From: Annulohypoxylon bovei var. microspora
Taxonomy: Eukaryota > Ascomycota > Sordariomycetes > Xylariales > Hypoxylaceae
DNA: 64,000 nucleotides
Direction of reading: 5' to 3'
NCBI GenBank assembly: GCA_022836615.1
Contig: MU405315.1
Location: 78,196-142,195 of the forward strand
Translations under genes and position numbers: made by a program
Part shown: positions 42,955-52,361 of the stretch, piece after piece
How positions within the stretch are numbered: the first letter of the stretch is position 1
Layout: each line of letters begins with the position of its first letter
Notes under the pieces: model-generated
The model's database searches: none
What the model saw: only the letters and a program-made list of their open reading frames with translations
What the model was told of the DNA's origin: nothing

Positions 42955-43245
42955 ACGCTTGTCTAAAATTGCACTCTTTAGCACTTCATGCAACAAATTT
43001 CAAGGCAGCTCGTGAGGTCGCTATTCAAGCGTACCTAGAAGTCCTCAACCTCAACCACCCACCACCATTCGCACTACACACCAGAGATCTCATAATATCA
43101 AACCAGTAACACCAGTTTGGAGTCGTGTGGCACTCGGCGCCAGACCAGGATCCCCCCATACGACGACGTTGCAGACACGAAAGGACTGGGCCTTCACTGG
43201 TGGTTTTATTGCAATCCTCACACTATACAGTGTGTTCTATTGGCC

Positions 43246-45066
43246 ATGGAGAATCACCTGGCGGTAAATCATCCGCTAGCTCCACCGGCCTCCACGACGG
43301 ACGACCAAGATATCCTTGATAACATAGACGGCCGTATGCATGGTCCCATGAGCGGATTTATCAAAAAATACTTCGGCAACTTTCAATATGCCCACCAAGA
43401 TGCTTTCTTGGAAATTCAGGCAGCCGGAAGAGTTAGTGGCCGCTGTGCCGTTCCATCAGCTGCCCCATCACCCGACAATTTCTTACAATGGTTTTCCAAC
43501 TATATATCGCGGGAGCTTGACGGCGCTCGAGGCTCGTGGCATATATCTAGCGGCGATGTAGCACCCGAGCACGAGAGTGATGACGACGGTGCACGTCTCC
43601 TCTTGACCATGCCCACTTCGCCGGCTTCCAACGTACAGACAAGATGGGACCATGTTCAGGTTATTGGCCAGTTTTACCACCGTGGTTGCGTTTGTTATCA
43701 GGATGGACTATTGCGTCTCTGTCGGTCCGCACACCAGGTCTTCGCCAGTCAGCCTACGCGGCTCTTCTTACATGGCTTCTACATACGCGGTTCACTGGTC
43801 GAACTTTGGGTCTTTGATCGATCTGGCTTATATTGTAGTAACCTATTCGATATTCAGAAAGATTTCATCCAATTTCTCTCTATTGTTCTCAGCTACCAGC
43901 GGATGACGGACCAGGACCTGGGGAAAATCAACATTATTGAGACGGATAAGGGCGGCAGCTACATTATCCTTGATAGTGTAGTGATGCCTTCTTTGGGAAA
44001 GCTATATCTCGAAAACCAGCCAATTGCGTCTCGTGAAGACCTTGTTGGCACCGGGACAACTTGCTACCGGGCTAGAATGCCTGATTCGAATCGATGGAAT
44101 TACGTCTTGAAATTCAAATGGCGTTGGGCCAGGGAGCGTCCGGAGGACGAGCTTCTAAAGCTAGCCAAGAAGAAATGCGTCTGGGGTGCCGTCTCCCTTG
44201 ATTATTACGAAGAAATTGAAAGTACGGCAAATCTGCGCCGAGGTCTCCGGTGGGGGAGACACAGAAAATTCGCCAGGATGCACGTTCGCAAGAGAAATGG
44301 AAATATCGAAGGGCAACGACAGGAAGTTACTTGCAATACTGACGGACTTGTCGAATATACAGAAGAAACCGACAACCTCTTTCAAAATCGTATCCTTGCC
44401 TGTATCGTTATTTCTCCTGTCGGTAGACCTCTTCACACTTTTCAGTCTCTCTTAGAGTTACTTCAAGTGTTTCGTGATGCTATCAAGTGTCACCGATCAC
44501 TCCGTTATAACGCCAAGATTCTTCACCAAGATATATCCCCAGGGAACATGATCATTCTGGATGGCCAAGATGAAGGAAAGCCTCAAGGGATCCTGATAGA
44601 TCTCGATTCTGCAATAGAGCTCGCCGAAGGAGTAGGAACAGAGCTTGACATAACCGGCACCAGACCATTCATGGCTATTGGCGTTCTGAAGAGTGAACGT
44701 CATACTTATCGTCACGACCTAGAGTCCTTCCTTTACGTTTTCCTCTGGACAATCATAACAAACCACACAGAGAATCCCCCAGAGACGAGCAAGCTTCGAC
44801 AATGGAGTAGTGGCGACTGGGATAAATTGGCAGTATGCAAGTCACTTGACATGGATCAGGATGGCTTTCAGACTATTTTGGGGGAATTTACTCCCGAATT
44901 CCACTCCCTCAAGCCGCTCGCCGAAAGTCTACGCCAAATCCTATTTCCCCTACGGGCTGGGGTAATTTGGACAGGGACCGACGGCTCGCCCGAAGCTGTA
45001 GACAAGCTCTACGATGGAATGATCCGCGCGTTCGAAGAGGCCATTGCTTCTGAGGGCGTAAGATAG
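43246..45066 (+). CDS. FunK1-type fungal protein kinase
   Basis: Member of the fungal-specific FunK1 kinase family, often expanded and found among mobile elements. A single open frame of 606 aa from the first ATG (MENHLAVNHPLAP). The frame is open 150 bp further upstream without ATG, and a CAG acceptor near 43230 would allow a 5' exon. The N-terminal FunK1 part has WDHVQVIGQFYHRG and QPTRLFLHGFYIRGSLVELWVFDRSGLY. The kinase core has the Lys in NYVLKFKW, the catalytic loop ILHQDISPGNMII (around residue 427) and a metal-binding triad changed from DFG to DLD (LIDLDSA, around residue 449). GTRPFMAIGVL is the activation-segment end, and YRHDLESFLYVFLW is the family C-lobe motif. It looks intact. 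Its target is unknown. Confidence 0.85.
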   Translation: MENHLAVNHPLAPPASTTDDQDILDNIDGRMHGPMSGFIKKYFGNFQYAHQDAFLEIQAAGRVSGRCAVPSAAPSPDNFLQWFSNYISRELDGARGSWHISSGDVAPEHESDDDGARLLLTMPTSPASNVQTRWDHVQVIGQFYHRGCVCYQDGLLRLCRSAHQVFASQPTRLFLHGFYIRGSLVELWVFDRSGLYCSNLFDIQKDFIQFLSIVLSYQRMTDQDLGKINIIETDKGGSYIILDSVVMPSLGKLYLENQPIASREDLVGTGTTCYRARMPDSNRWNYVLKFKWRWARERPEDELLKLAKKKCVWGAVSLDYYEEIESTANLRRGLRWGRHRKFARMHVRKRNGNIEGQRQEVTCNTDGLVEYTEETDNLFQNRILACIVISPVGRPLHTFQSLLELLQVFRDAIKCHRSLRYNAKILHQDISPGNMIILDGQDEGKPQGILIDLDSAIELAEGVGTELDITGTRPFMAIGVLKSERHTYRHDLESFLYVFLWTIITNHTENPPETSKLRQWSSGDWDKLAVCKSLDMDQDGFQTILGEFTPEFHSLKPLAESLRQILFPLRAGVIWTGTDGSPEAVDKLYDGMIRAFEEAIASEGVR

Positions 45067-45620
45067 ATGTAATAGAATGAGCAGGTTTGTTCGGTACCAC
45101 CTCCAAGTGTTGCTGTAAGCAGGACGGGGAGCATAAGAGTGACGATACGCCTAGTATAAAGAGCAGGAGGGAGAACAGGAGACCTGATAAGTGAATAGAG
45201 TTATCCTAACTGGATGGATAGAAGCAGTGCAATTTTGAAGCGATTTCTTCCTAGTAACTCCCCCAATGCTTCCGAGTCCGCCTTCCTATGGACCATTCTG
45301 TCTGATATGCCTGATGCTATAAAAACGTTCCAACTCGCTAGTAGACCTTGCAGTAGGAATGGTGTTGGCAAGTGCTGGATCTGGCTGCAAGTCCGCGATC
45401 TTGAAGTCGAGCTTCACTTTTTTCCACTCGGTCCTACAGACGGCTGCGATCTTTTCTTTGACGACCCTGTCTGTCGGTTTGGCTCACCTTGAGAGTAATG
45501 TCGCAGGCTGTGCCATCGCGCATTGTCCTGCGAACGTCTGTAGTAAACGTCAGTTTTTGACCTAGATGCGATCAGACGCTAGTGAAAACATACACAGGGT
45601 AACCATGTCGTTCCGGCCCA
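45067..45620. other. Intergenic, kinase 3' flank
   Basis: Short frames on both strands without recognisable domains. The stretch adjoins the ubiquitin pseudogene. Confidence 0.4.
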
Positions 45621-45833
45621 GCATGCCATCACGAAGGCAGAGCACTAGATGTCCAGTGGACCCCTTCTGGATATTGTAATCGGAGAAGGTGCGTCCATCC
45701 TCGACCTGCTTGCCGGCAAAGATTAGTCGTTGGTCGGCGGGAATATCCTTCGATATTCTAGATCTGTCTTGGCATTGTCGATGTTGTCCGAGGACTCCAC
45801 CTGGATGGTGATAGTCTTGCCGGTGACTGTTAA
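45621..45833 (-). pseudogene. Ubiquitin pseudogene, frameshifted
   Basis: On the minus strand, codons from 45833 read LTVTGKTITIQVESSDNID, matching ubiquitin from about residue 7 on. About 70 bases in, the frame shifts by one nucleotide (around 45750-45770). The next frame then reads DQRLIFAGKQVEDGRTFSDY and on to HLVLCLRDGM. The conserved C-terminal RLRGG is changed (CLRDG) and the initiator segment before the Thr-Gly-Lys is degraded. No splice sites explain the shift. It therefore looks like a dead copy of a polyubiquitin unit or a ubiquitin-fusion gene, possibly moved here with the surrounding repeats. Confidence 0.85.
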
Positions 45834-47066
45834 AGCATAGCTCAGCGACAATCGGGTTTGGAGGTGACCTAGCGTCGCTCAAGATGGGGAAGTCGCGAAC
45901 GACCCTACGAGCGTAGCCTGGTCGGCCTGCTCGTTCCCCTAGCCCTCTACCATAAGGGAAGCGCAACTTCACGTATACCACAGGCACGTGTTGCCGAACA
46001 GTCATCGTCCCAATCGCGTCAACGTACCCCCGCATCTCAAACACACATTTCGGATCGAGCAATCGCCGCGACCAAAGGAGTAGAGCAGCACGTTGAGAAC
46101 ACCAGGAGAGGGTGCCGGCGTTGATCAGGTGTATTTGAGGAGTCATGCTGTAGAACGCCTCCGGTCCTGAGGCGATCGAATCAAGTGTCATCTCGCCGGG
46201 CAATAAGGCATAACGAGTCCTGCCGAAAACTTGGACATAAGCCCATGTCCTTGTCCGTCATTAGCGCCTGTCTCGTTCAACCTGCGTCACGGAACCTTGA
46301 CATGCTTGTCCGCTGGTCCGCCATGTCCCTATTGGCTGGACAGAGCCTTTTCTTGGCCACGTGACAAGGCACACGCCACGCGCAGGCATCGGATCCAGCT
46401 CTGGAGGCTTCTCTCCTGTTGGAGATCGCGCAACCGACAAACGGAAGAGCTGACCTCGCATGCCTGATGCCCATCTAGGCAGCCACCTCGTTACGATGCT
46501 GGTCCAGCCCGCCTTCTTCCCGCATCTCATGAACGCTTGCCTCCTCTTCCATAGCTGTTGAGAAACATCTTGCCATCAAGCGGGCTCGGAACCTGGTTGA
46601 GCAGAACGTGGACAATTTATTGTTCGAGAGTTCCAATTGCTTTTTGCACGGCTGGGGAGTTGAAGATCAGATATTTAAAAAGGAGTAGCTTGAGTATCTG
46701 TTTTTAGTCAGATTCGGAAGCTGGATATGCTTGGGAGGGGTTCTACCTCGTGTCCGTGAGATTGCTTCAGTTACCAATGCCGACACATGCACGGCGTTGC
46801 ATGTCTGAGCTTGAGTGCGGCATTTTTGCTATTGGCTGGGACATTTGTGGTCGAAGCGAGAGGAAATGAAGGGAACGAGGGGAGGAGGATGAAAGGCAGA
46901 GTCGAGGCTCGGGGCGGAGGCATGGAAAGTATTTATCGTGAACAATCGACCTCGTGAGTCGAGCAGCTGGTACGGGGGTCGCCAGGGTCGAGGGACAAAG
47001 TCGGGGCCCGTGCACCGGGTTGTGATTGGCGGAGTGTCGGGATCGGGTGGTGCGAGGCCGGCCAGT

Positions 47067-47213
47067 GCCCGAACTTTAGGAGGGGTGATTTTTTTCGTGT
47101 TATAGAAATTTAACTCCGTTATCTCCGGAAATAAGGCATTGCCCGAGTTTAACGAGGGTAATTGTACGGGAAAAGCTTTGGTGTGTTTTTGCCCGATTTT
47201 AAGAGGGGTATTG
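47067..47213 (+). repeat. Cluster of three GCCCGA-motif repeats
   Basis: Three plus-strand copies, at 47067-47089, 47141-47186 and 47191-47213. Each starts GCCCGA, then a T-rich block, then GAGGG or GGGG and TATTG/AATTG. The middle copy is the longest and continues into GGGAAAAGCTTTGGTGTG. The opposite-strand copies at 48208-48297 match the middle one. Confidence 0.8.
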
Positions 47214-47499
47214 TTGTGTCGCTTCATTTTACAGGGCAGAATTTTGAAAATTTCCCAAATAGGAAAGAGCGCCAAGACCTTGTAGCCTTTGATTTGATTG
47301 GATGTTCCTATTGTAAATAGTGGGTCAATACTATAAAGGTGGGTCAATACTGTAAATATTGTGCACGCTAAAGCTTTCAACCAATCAGACCAAGGGATTC
47401 TTGTTTTCGAAATGGACAAGAGCTTCTCGTGCACGGACTAACTGAGGGGACACTGGATTATCTAAGCTACTTACCTAATTGTTTATTTTCTCTTGAAGC

Positions 47500-47765
47500 C
47501 ACCCGTCTAACCACCCGTGTATCCCCCGTTGAACCACCCGTTGAACCCCCGTTTTGCCACCCGATGAACCACCGGCCTTACCTCCGTTCAGCGACCCGTT
47601 GAGCTACCCCCGGTTGAACCACCCACCGATTAGCCACCCCTTATACCACCCCTTATACCACCCCTTAAGCCTCCCGTTGAATCACCCCCCAACGAACCAC
47701 CCGTCTTACCACCCGTTCAGCCACCCGTGGCCACCCGTAGCCACCTTTCTAACGCCTTAGCCACC
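47500..47765 (+). repeat. CCACC-rich minisatellite
   Basis: Imperfect tandem array with a unit close to 12 bp, such as GTTGAACCACCC. Variants include CTTATACCACCC and GTTCAGCCACCC. It spans about 265 bp and is strongly strand-asymmetric (C-rich top strand). The open frames over it simply translate the repeat (Pro/His-rich). Confidence 0.85.
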
Positions 47766-48057
47766 TTCTCAGGGGTTGCTGAATCCCCCAGATTAGGGAT
47801 CTTTTTTTACTTATGTAACCGGGCTGTGTTGAAGATCAGGGCCAACTTACTGAACTGGAAAAAGTCAATTACGTAATCACCTTAGGTAATCAATTCGTCA
47901 GGGCTGCCACCCATCTGGTCCGTGCGCGAGAGCCAGCTTTTGACAAGCTTTTCGTTTTCGAAAAACTGAATCTTATCGAAAACCTATTACTTGCGAATAA
48001 ACCACTTTAAAAGCTGAGATTTATTATTTAATTAATTAAAAGGCCTTACCTTTAAGA

Positions 48058-48090
48058 CGATATATCCAATCAATTGTAATGGATATATCG
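48058..48090. repeat. Hairpin with 11-nt perfect arms
   Basis: Arms CGATATATCCA and TGGATATATCG with an 11-nt loop, followed by a T run. It resembles a bacterial terminator in form only; it lies in fungal repeat debris. Confidence 0.7.
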
Positions 48091-48207
48091 GCTTTTTTAG
48101 GGATAATAAGGTTTACACACTTTTTAATACCAGAGATCTAGGATTAATTATTGCAATAAGAGATTTTTAATAAAGATAAATCATAGAGAAAAAAGGGAAA
48201 AAAAAAA

Positions 48208-48297
48208 CACCAAAGCTTTTCCCGTACAATTACCCTTGTTAAACTCGGGCAAACACACCAAAGCTTTTCCCGTTCAATTACCCTCGTTAAACTCGGG
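48208..48297 (-). repeat. Two tandem inverted copies of the GCCCGA motif
   Basis: Copies at 48208-48250 and 48256-48297. Read on the minus strand they begin GCCCGAGTTTAAC (or CCCGAG...) and match the plus-strand copy at 47141-47186 over about 43 bases with one or two differences each. They are in inverted orientation relative to all copies to the left. Confidence 0.9.
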
Positions 48298-49294
48298 TAC
48301 TGATCCGAAGAAAAATCCTCTCAACCACCAACGTGGGCGAATGACAAGTCCGTGGGCGCGGGAAATATGCATCTAATCCTGTCGGGTAGCACGATATATG
48401 TCACAGACAAAGCACTTAACAGACAAAGACGAGCTACATATGCTGCTATAGTCAATTTCCAGGCTTTAACAGCAGGAGATTATAGACTCGGTTGAAAGCC
48501 AAAGACCCATAATACCGCCACGAGATCCCCACGTAGTTCGGCGAGGCGCACGGACAAGATTAATGCGAGATCCCCGAAGCCCTGTATTTTCTTTGATCGC
48601 CGTCTACTCGTCAGCCTTAAGGAAATTTCCGGACCTGGGGCTTGAATCCTGGTGTTTCACCACAACGCTCGAGAGATGTTGATGTTCGAGGACTGGGGCA
48701 TGCTGCATGCAGGATTTCGAAGTTGTATAGAAGCTCCTCGCATGCAACCAATCCGCCCCCCCTACAGTCTAGCGTAGCATACTCAGCCCAAAACAGGATA
48801 CTGGACTCGCCAACGAATGGTATCTAAGGTGAAGGCGATCCAGTCACAATGTTTCTAGGTGCTGTAGAGAAGAGAAACAGGATATCAACTTGGCGTGGTA
48901 TTGGCATGGTATAGTAAGTATAATGGTACGGACGCCGCCACACCGTACTCACTAGCTTCGCCGACCGTTGAGATCGCTTTAGAATTTATGCCGGCAAAAA
49001 AGAGACGTGGATAGGGGCAATTTCCCATAATTCCCACCTGTTTGGTACCCATCTATATTAGGGTTGCGGGTCTCTTCCTAGGATAACTGACTCGATCAGG
49101 GGAACTATCTAATGAAAGCAGAGACTTAGGTGGATTAAAGTCGGCGACTGGCAACTATAAGATGACTAAAGTATAATACCCTGCCACCAAGGTTTAAAAG
49201 TTTGAACTTGTGGTTGAAAGACTCTTTAACGTTTCCCCGTTGTCTTTTACTCTCCTTACAACTTTAGAGGAAACTCACATCGACTGCCAGCAAA

Positions 49295-50360
49295 ATGTTT
49301 AGGCCTTACGTGTCCGGGGCCGCCTTCGGAGCGGCCTTAGCAGCGACAGCGATGTATCAACCAGATGTAATCATCGAGCAAATGAATCTTCGGAACTGGC
49401 ACATGGTTACCACGTTCTTAACTGCTTCTGGAACCAGCACGTAAGACCACATTTCCCTATGTTGCAAAATAATTGGTGTTTCGTTAGGGAGAAGTGGTTA
49501 ACCCCTGAGATAGTCTCCTCGTCCAAGTCTTCCAGCGACTAGGTTATCTTCACCTAAATCCCCGGAACTATTCGACACTCAACATATTCGGGTCTCTCGA
49601 CGGAAACATAATAGGGGGTTGGCTCTTAGGTACCGGCTTGGCCGTCTCTGGTTCCTGCCCAGGGACTGTCTTTGCACAAGTCGGAGCTGGAGTTCGATCG
49701 GGTTTCTATACGCTCGGCGGAGCAATACTTGGGGGTGTGATTTGGTCAGGTCTCCTGCGGCCAGCTCTCCGTAGTCGGGCAAAACCGATTCAGGAGGCGG
49801 CTAGTGCTGAACCTCATCATCTGACCATAGATGAGTTGACAGGGGCAAGTCAAACGAGTGTCATCGTTGCTGTCGAAGCTCTGTTCACGGGCGTCATCGC
49901 AGCAATAGTCTATCTGGCTTCTCCGAAGTCTAATGGCTTGTTGGGGCCGGTGACGGGAGGCTTCTTGATTGCCGGGGCTCAACTAGTCTCTATCGTGGCA
50001 CGAAGTTCTCTCCTTGGTACCTCAGGTTCCTTCGAGGAGGTCGGCGACTATTTCTTGTGGGCAATAGGGCGAGGAGTAAGGCCGAAGTCGTACAGCGCCA
50101 TTGTTCTTACTGCAGGCATGGTGACCGGGGCGCTAGCCGTTTCTCTGGCGTGGCCATCTACGCGGATGGAACCCGAAATTGCCATCGCACCCGCCAGAGC
50201 TGTCATCGGCGGCGTGTTCCTCGCTCTCGGATCTAGGATGGCGGGTGGCTGCACGTCCGGCCATGGAATTAGTGGGCTCTCCCTTTTATCAGTCTCGAGC
50301 TTCGTCACCGTGGCCGCTATGTTTGCCGGGGGAATCAGCGCCGCTATGATTCTGGGGTAA
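49295..50360 (+). CDS. YeeE/YedE-family sulfur (thiosulfate) transporter
   Basis: Polytopic membrane protein of the YeeE/YedE family; the bacterial member TsuA imports thiosulfate. Two exons, 49295-49440 and 49514-50360, give 330 aa. The intron acceptor at 49513 was chosen because it keeps phase and gives LLVQVFQRLGYLHLNP. The two family cysteine boxes are present: GLAVSGSCPGTVFAQ (Cys97) and SRMAGGCTSGHGISG (about Cys295), the residues that relay sulfur through the pore in characterised members. About eight to ten hydrophobic segments are visible, in two pseudo-repeats. It may be a plasma-membrane or organelle transporter; no sulfur-metabolism gene is adjacent. Confidence 0.9.
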
Positions 50361-52361
50361 TCAATAGAAGGGTGAAAATAGGACAGACACTTTGATGGAT
50401 GGATCTCCCTGTCCCGACTCCCGAGTGTCAAAGGAGAACAACCAGAAAAAGCCTATGTTGTGTATCCAAATAATTGTCGCGATCGGTCCTTCTATTGCTG
50501 TTTTGTCTACCGCCGAGGATGAAAGATCGGCCAAAACCCCTTTACTACCCAAACAAGCAAACAAATTAGTCCACGGAAGTTCCCACAGTCCAGCTCGGGG
50601 GGATCATGAGGAGAGAAACACCACTACACCACGTACCTGCCGAATCGATATTGATATTAGGGAGGGTCAGCTAGATGCATGTTTACTGAATACACCTGTT
50701 TTGATAAGCAAGGATTCGTCGAATACCGGAAGGGATCAGCAATTCTCGCAAGATATCACGACCATGGACATGTGAAGTCGGGCAATAATACGCATACAGG
50801 CAAGGTCACGATCCGGAGTCGCCGACCGCATATATTTATAAAACCACTTTGCGGTCCTAGCCATCGATGTACCTTCTGCGTCCGCCGTGCAACGTCGGCT
50901 CCGGCATCGCGACCAATAGAGAAGTTCCTGGGTAGCATCACGCGAATGGAGGAGCGGGGGACTGTAAGCGTATGAGCGTGCTGTCTCGGCCACTTATGTA
51001 GATACCTAACCCATCCATCCCCCCTTTATTATTATTATGAAAGCCCGCATAGAGCATATGTCATGCAGATTTCTTATATATATTGGATATACCATCCACA
51101 CACATCTGAAAGATCAATGCCCGCACGGGTGTCACACAACCTTAGAATATACAGATGTGACTTATCGTTTTCCTGCCGACCCATCCCGTTATAATAAACG
51201 TCTAGAATCCCGCAACGTCTCGGCGATTCGTACATATCCTGCTGCATAATATACTGCATATAACTCGACCTCATATAACCCAGACGCACGTGCGTACCTA
51301 CATACGCCTATCCAAAACGGCAACCCCCTCCGCTCGCCGATAACTGATACTGAGACAGAAGAGCAGCAGAGTCGCCGGAGGTTGCGGCTGTACACCGCCA
51401 TACCGCTACTATTATATCACGTCCAACGAGCTGCCACTTCATACACCACCACCAACCACCCGCCGCTGCGCCCGGTCTGCGTATCAGCGCCAAGAGCATC
51501 CGTTTTCCTATCCGCGATCTCTGCATGAGGAGCTCTGTGTTTTGTTTCTCCGCACCCTTCCTCCCTGCCCCTATATCACTGATGATAATGGTATCGCGGG
51601 CGTCGCCGACTCATCCGGCGAGACATACGTACATAGGTAGGTAGGTATGTAGGCATATCCACTAAAAGGGGAATCTCGGCCCCGACGGAGGCCATGTGAT
51701 AGTATGTATATGCACAATACGTATTGCGGGGACCGCGTTACATCGTCGCAGTTGGTATTTCGTAGTTCGTATGCATGTAAGGCTAGCGTTCGCCTCCGGT
51801 CTACCGGGCGGATAGATTGACGGGGTATACTAACCTTCGAAGTATTTTGGTTCAAATCACGAGGGTTTTGAGCTGCCACGAATTGCGCAACTCTAAGAAG
51901 GCCGGCCGTTTCATGTTTAAGAAGCGGTAGATGGTCAGCTTAACTACTAGATATAGCCTTACTAGATGTAGCCTTACTACTATTTCAACAAGTTCCGCTA
52001 TTAAACCAAGGATATAAGAAGAAAACAGTCATGGAGAAATCAATTTTTCATTAAGCCATTTTTGGGGTGTATTGTACAAGCAGAAGTGATCAGTTGTCAA
52101 GCAAGAGACCCGAAAGAGCAACTATTTAGAGGCCGCTCCTGAGACTTCCGGTTGTGCGTCAAGCAACAAAAGCAACGCAATGTAGCGATATAGTACAGTC
52201 GCGATAATCCGTCTCATGACCCGCGCGTCATGACCTAGCAACCTTAGGATAAATGAAGTCGACACCCACTTATGAATTTCCGTACTTTTTAGGGAATCGT
52301 GAAGGAGTTTTTAGCGGCATGTAGCTTGTTCTTGAGTGATCTGAAATTGACCATTGAAGAA
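50361..52361. other. Intergenic, 2.0 kb, no gene recognised
   Basis: Short frames only. It includes a GTAGGTAGGTATGTAGG run at about 51633-51655. The 3' end of the ARS2 gene is at 52362. Confidence 0.5.

Larger units (their letters stand above)
41103..43245. other. Repeat-rich intergenic, left part of accessory island
   Basis: No intact gene. It contains the first GCCCGA-motif copy (41200-41223), a duplicated AATTACCCAGGT stretch (about 41298-41329), a 25-bp tandem repeat (41621-41720), a tRNA-like B-box on the minus strand (about 42085-42101), the 49-nt inverted repeat pair (42141-42189 and 42828-42876) and a CCAATT microsatellite (42920-42954). The base composition swings between A+T-rich and GC-rich blocks, as expected for nested element debris. 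Confidence 0.6.
45834..49294. other. Accessory island, right part, 3.4 kb
   Basis: No intact gene was recognised. The long minus-strand frame covering the ubiquitin remnant runs to 46203 with no family match upstream. Plus and minus frames between 46.2 and 47.4 kb (up to 200 codons) have no recognisable domain. The segment contains five of the GCCCGA-type repeats, the CCACC minisatellite and a hairpin at 48058-48090. The last 900 bp before 49295 should include the promoter of the sulfur transporter. Confidence 0.5.

Noticed and set aside
46829..47434. 201-codon minus-strand frame in the island
   Set aside because: It runs through two of the GCCCGA-type repeats and has no domain; chance frame in repeat DNA is more likely.
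48058..48090. Rho-independent terminator
   Set aside because: The form fits, but the DNA is fungal and no bacterial-type gene is nearby.
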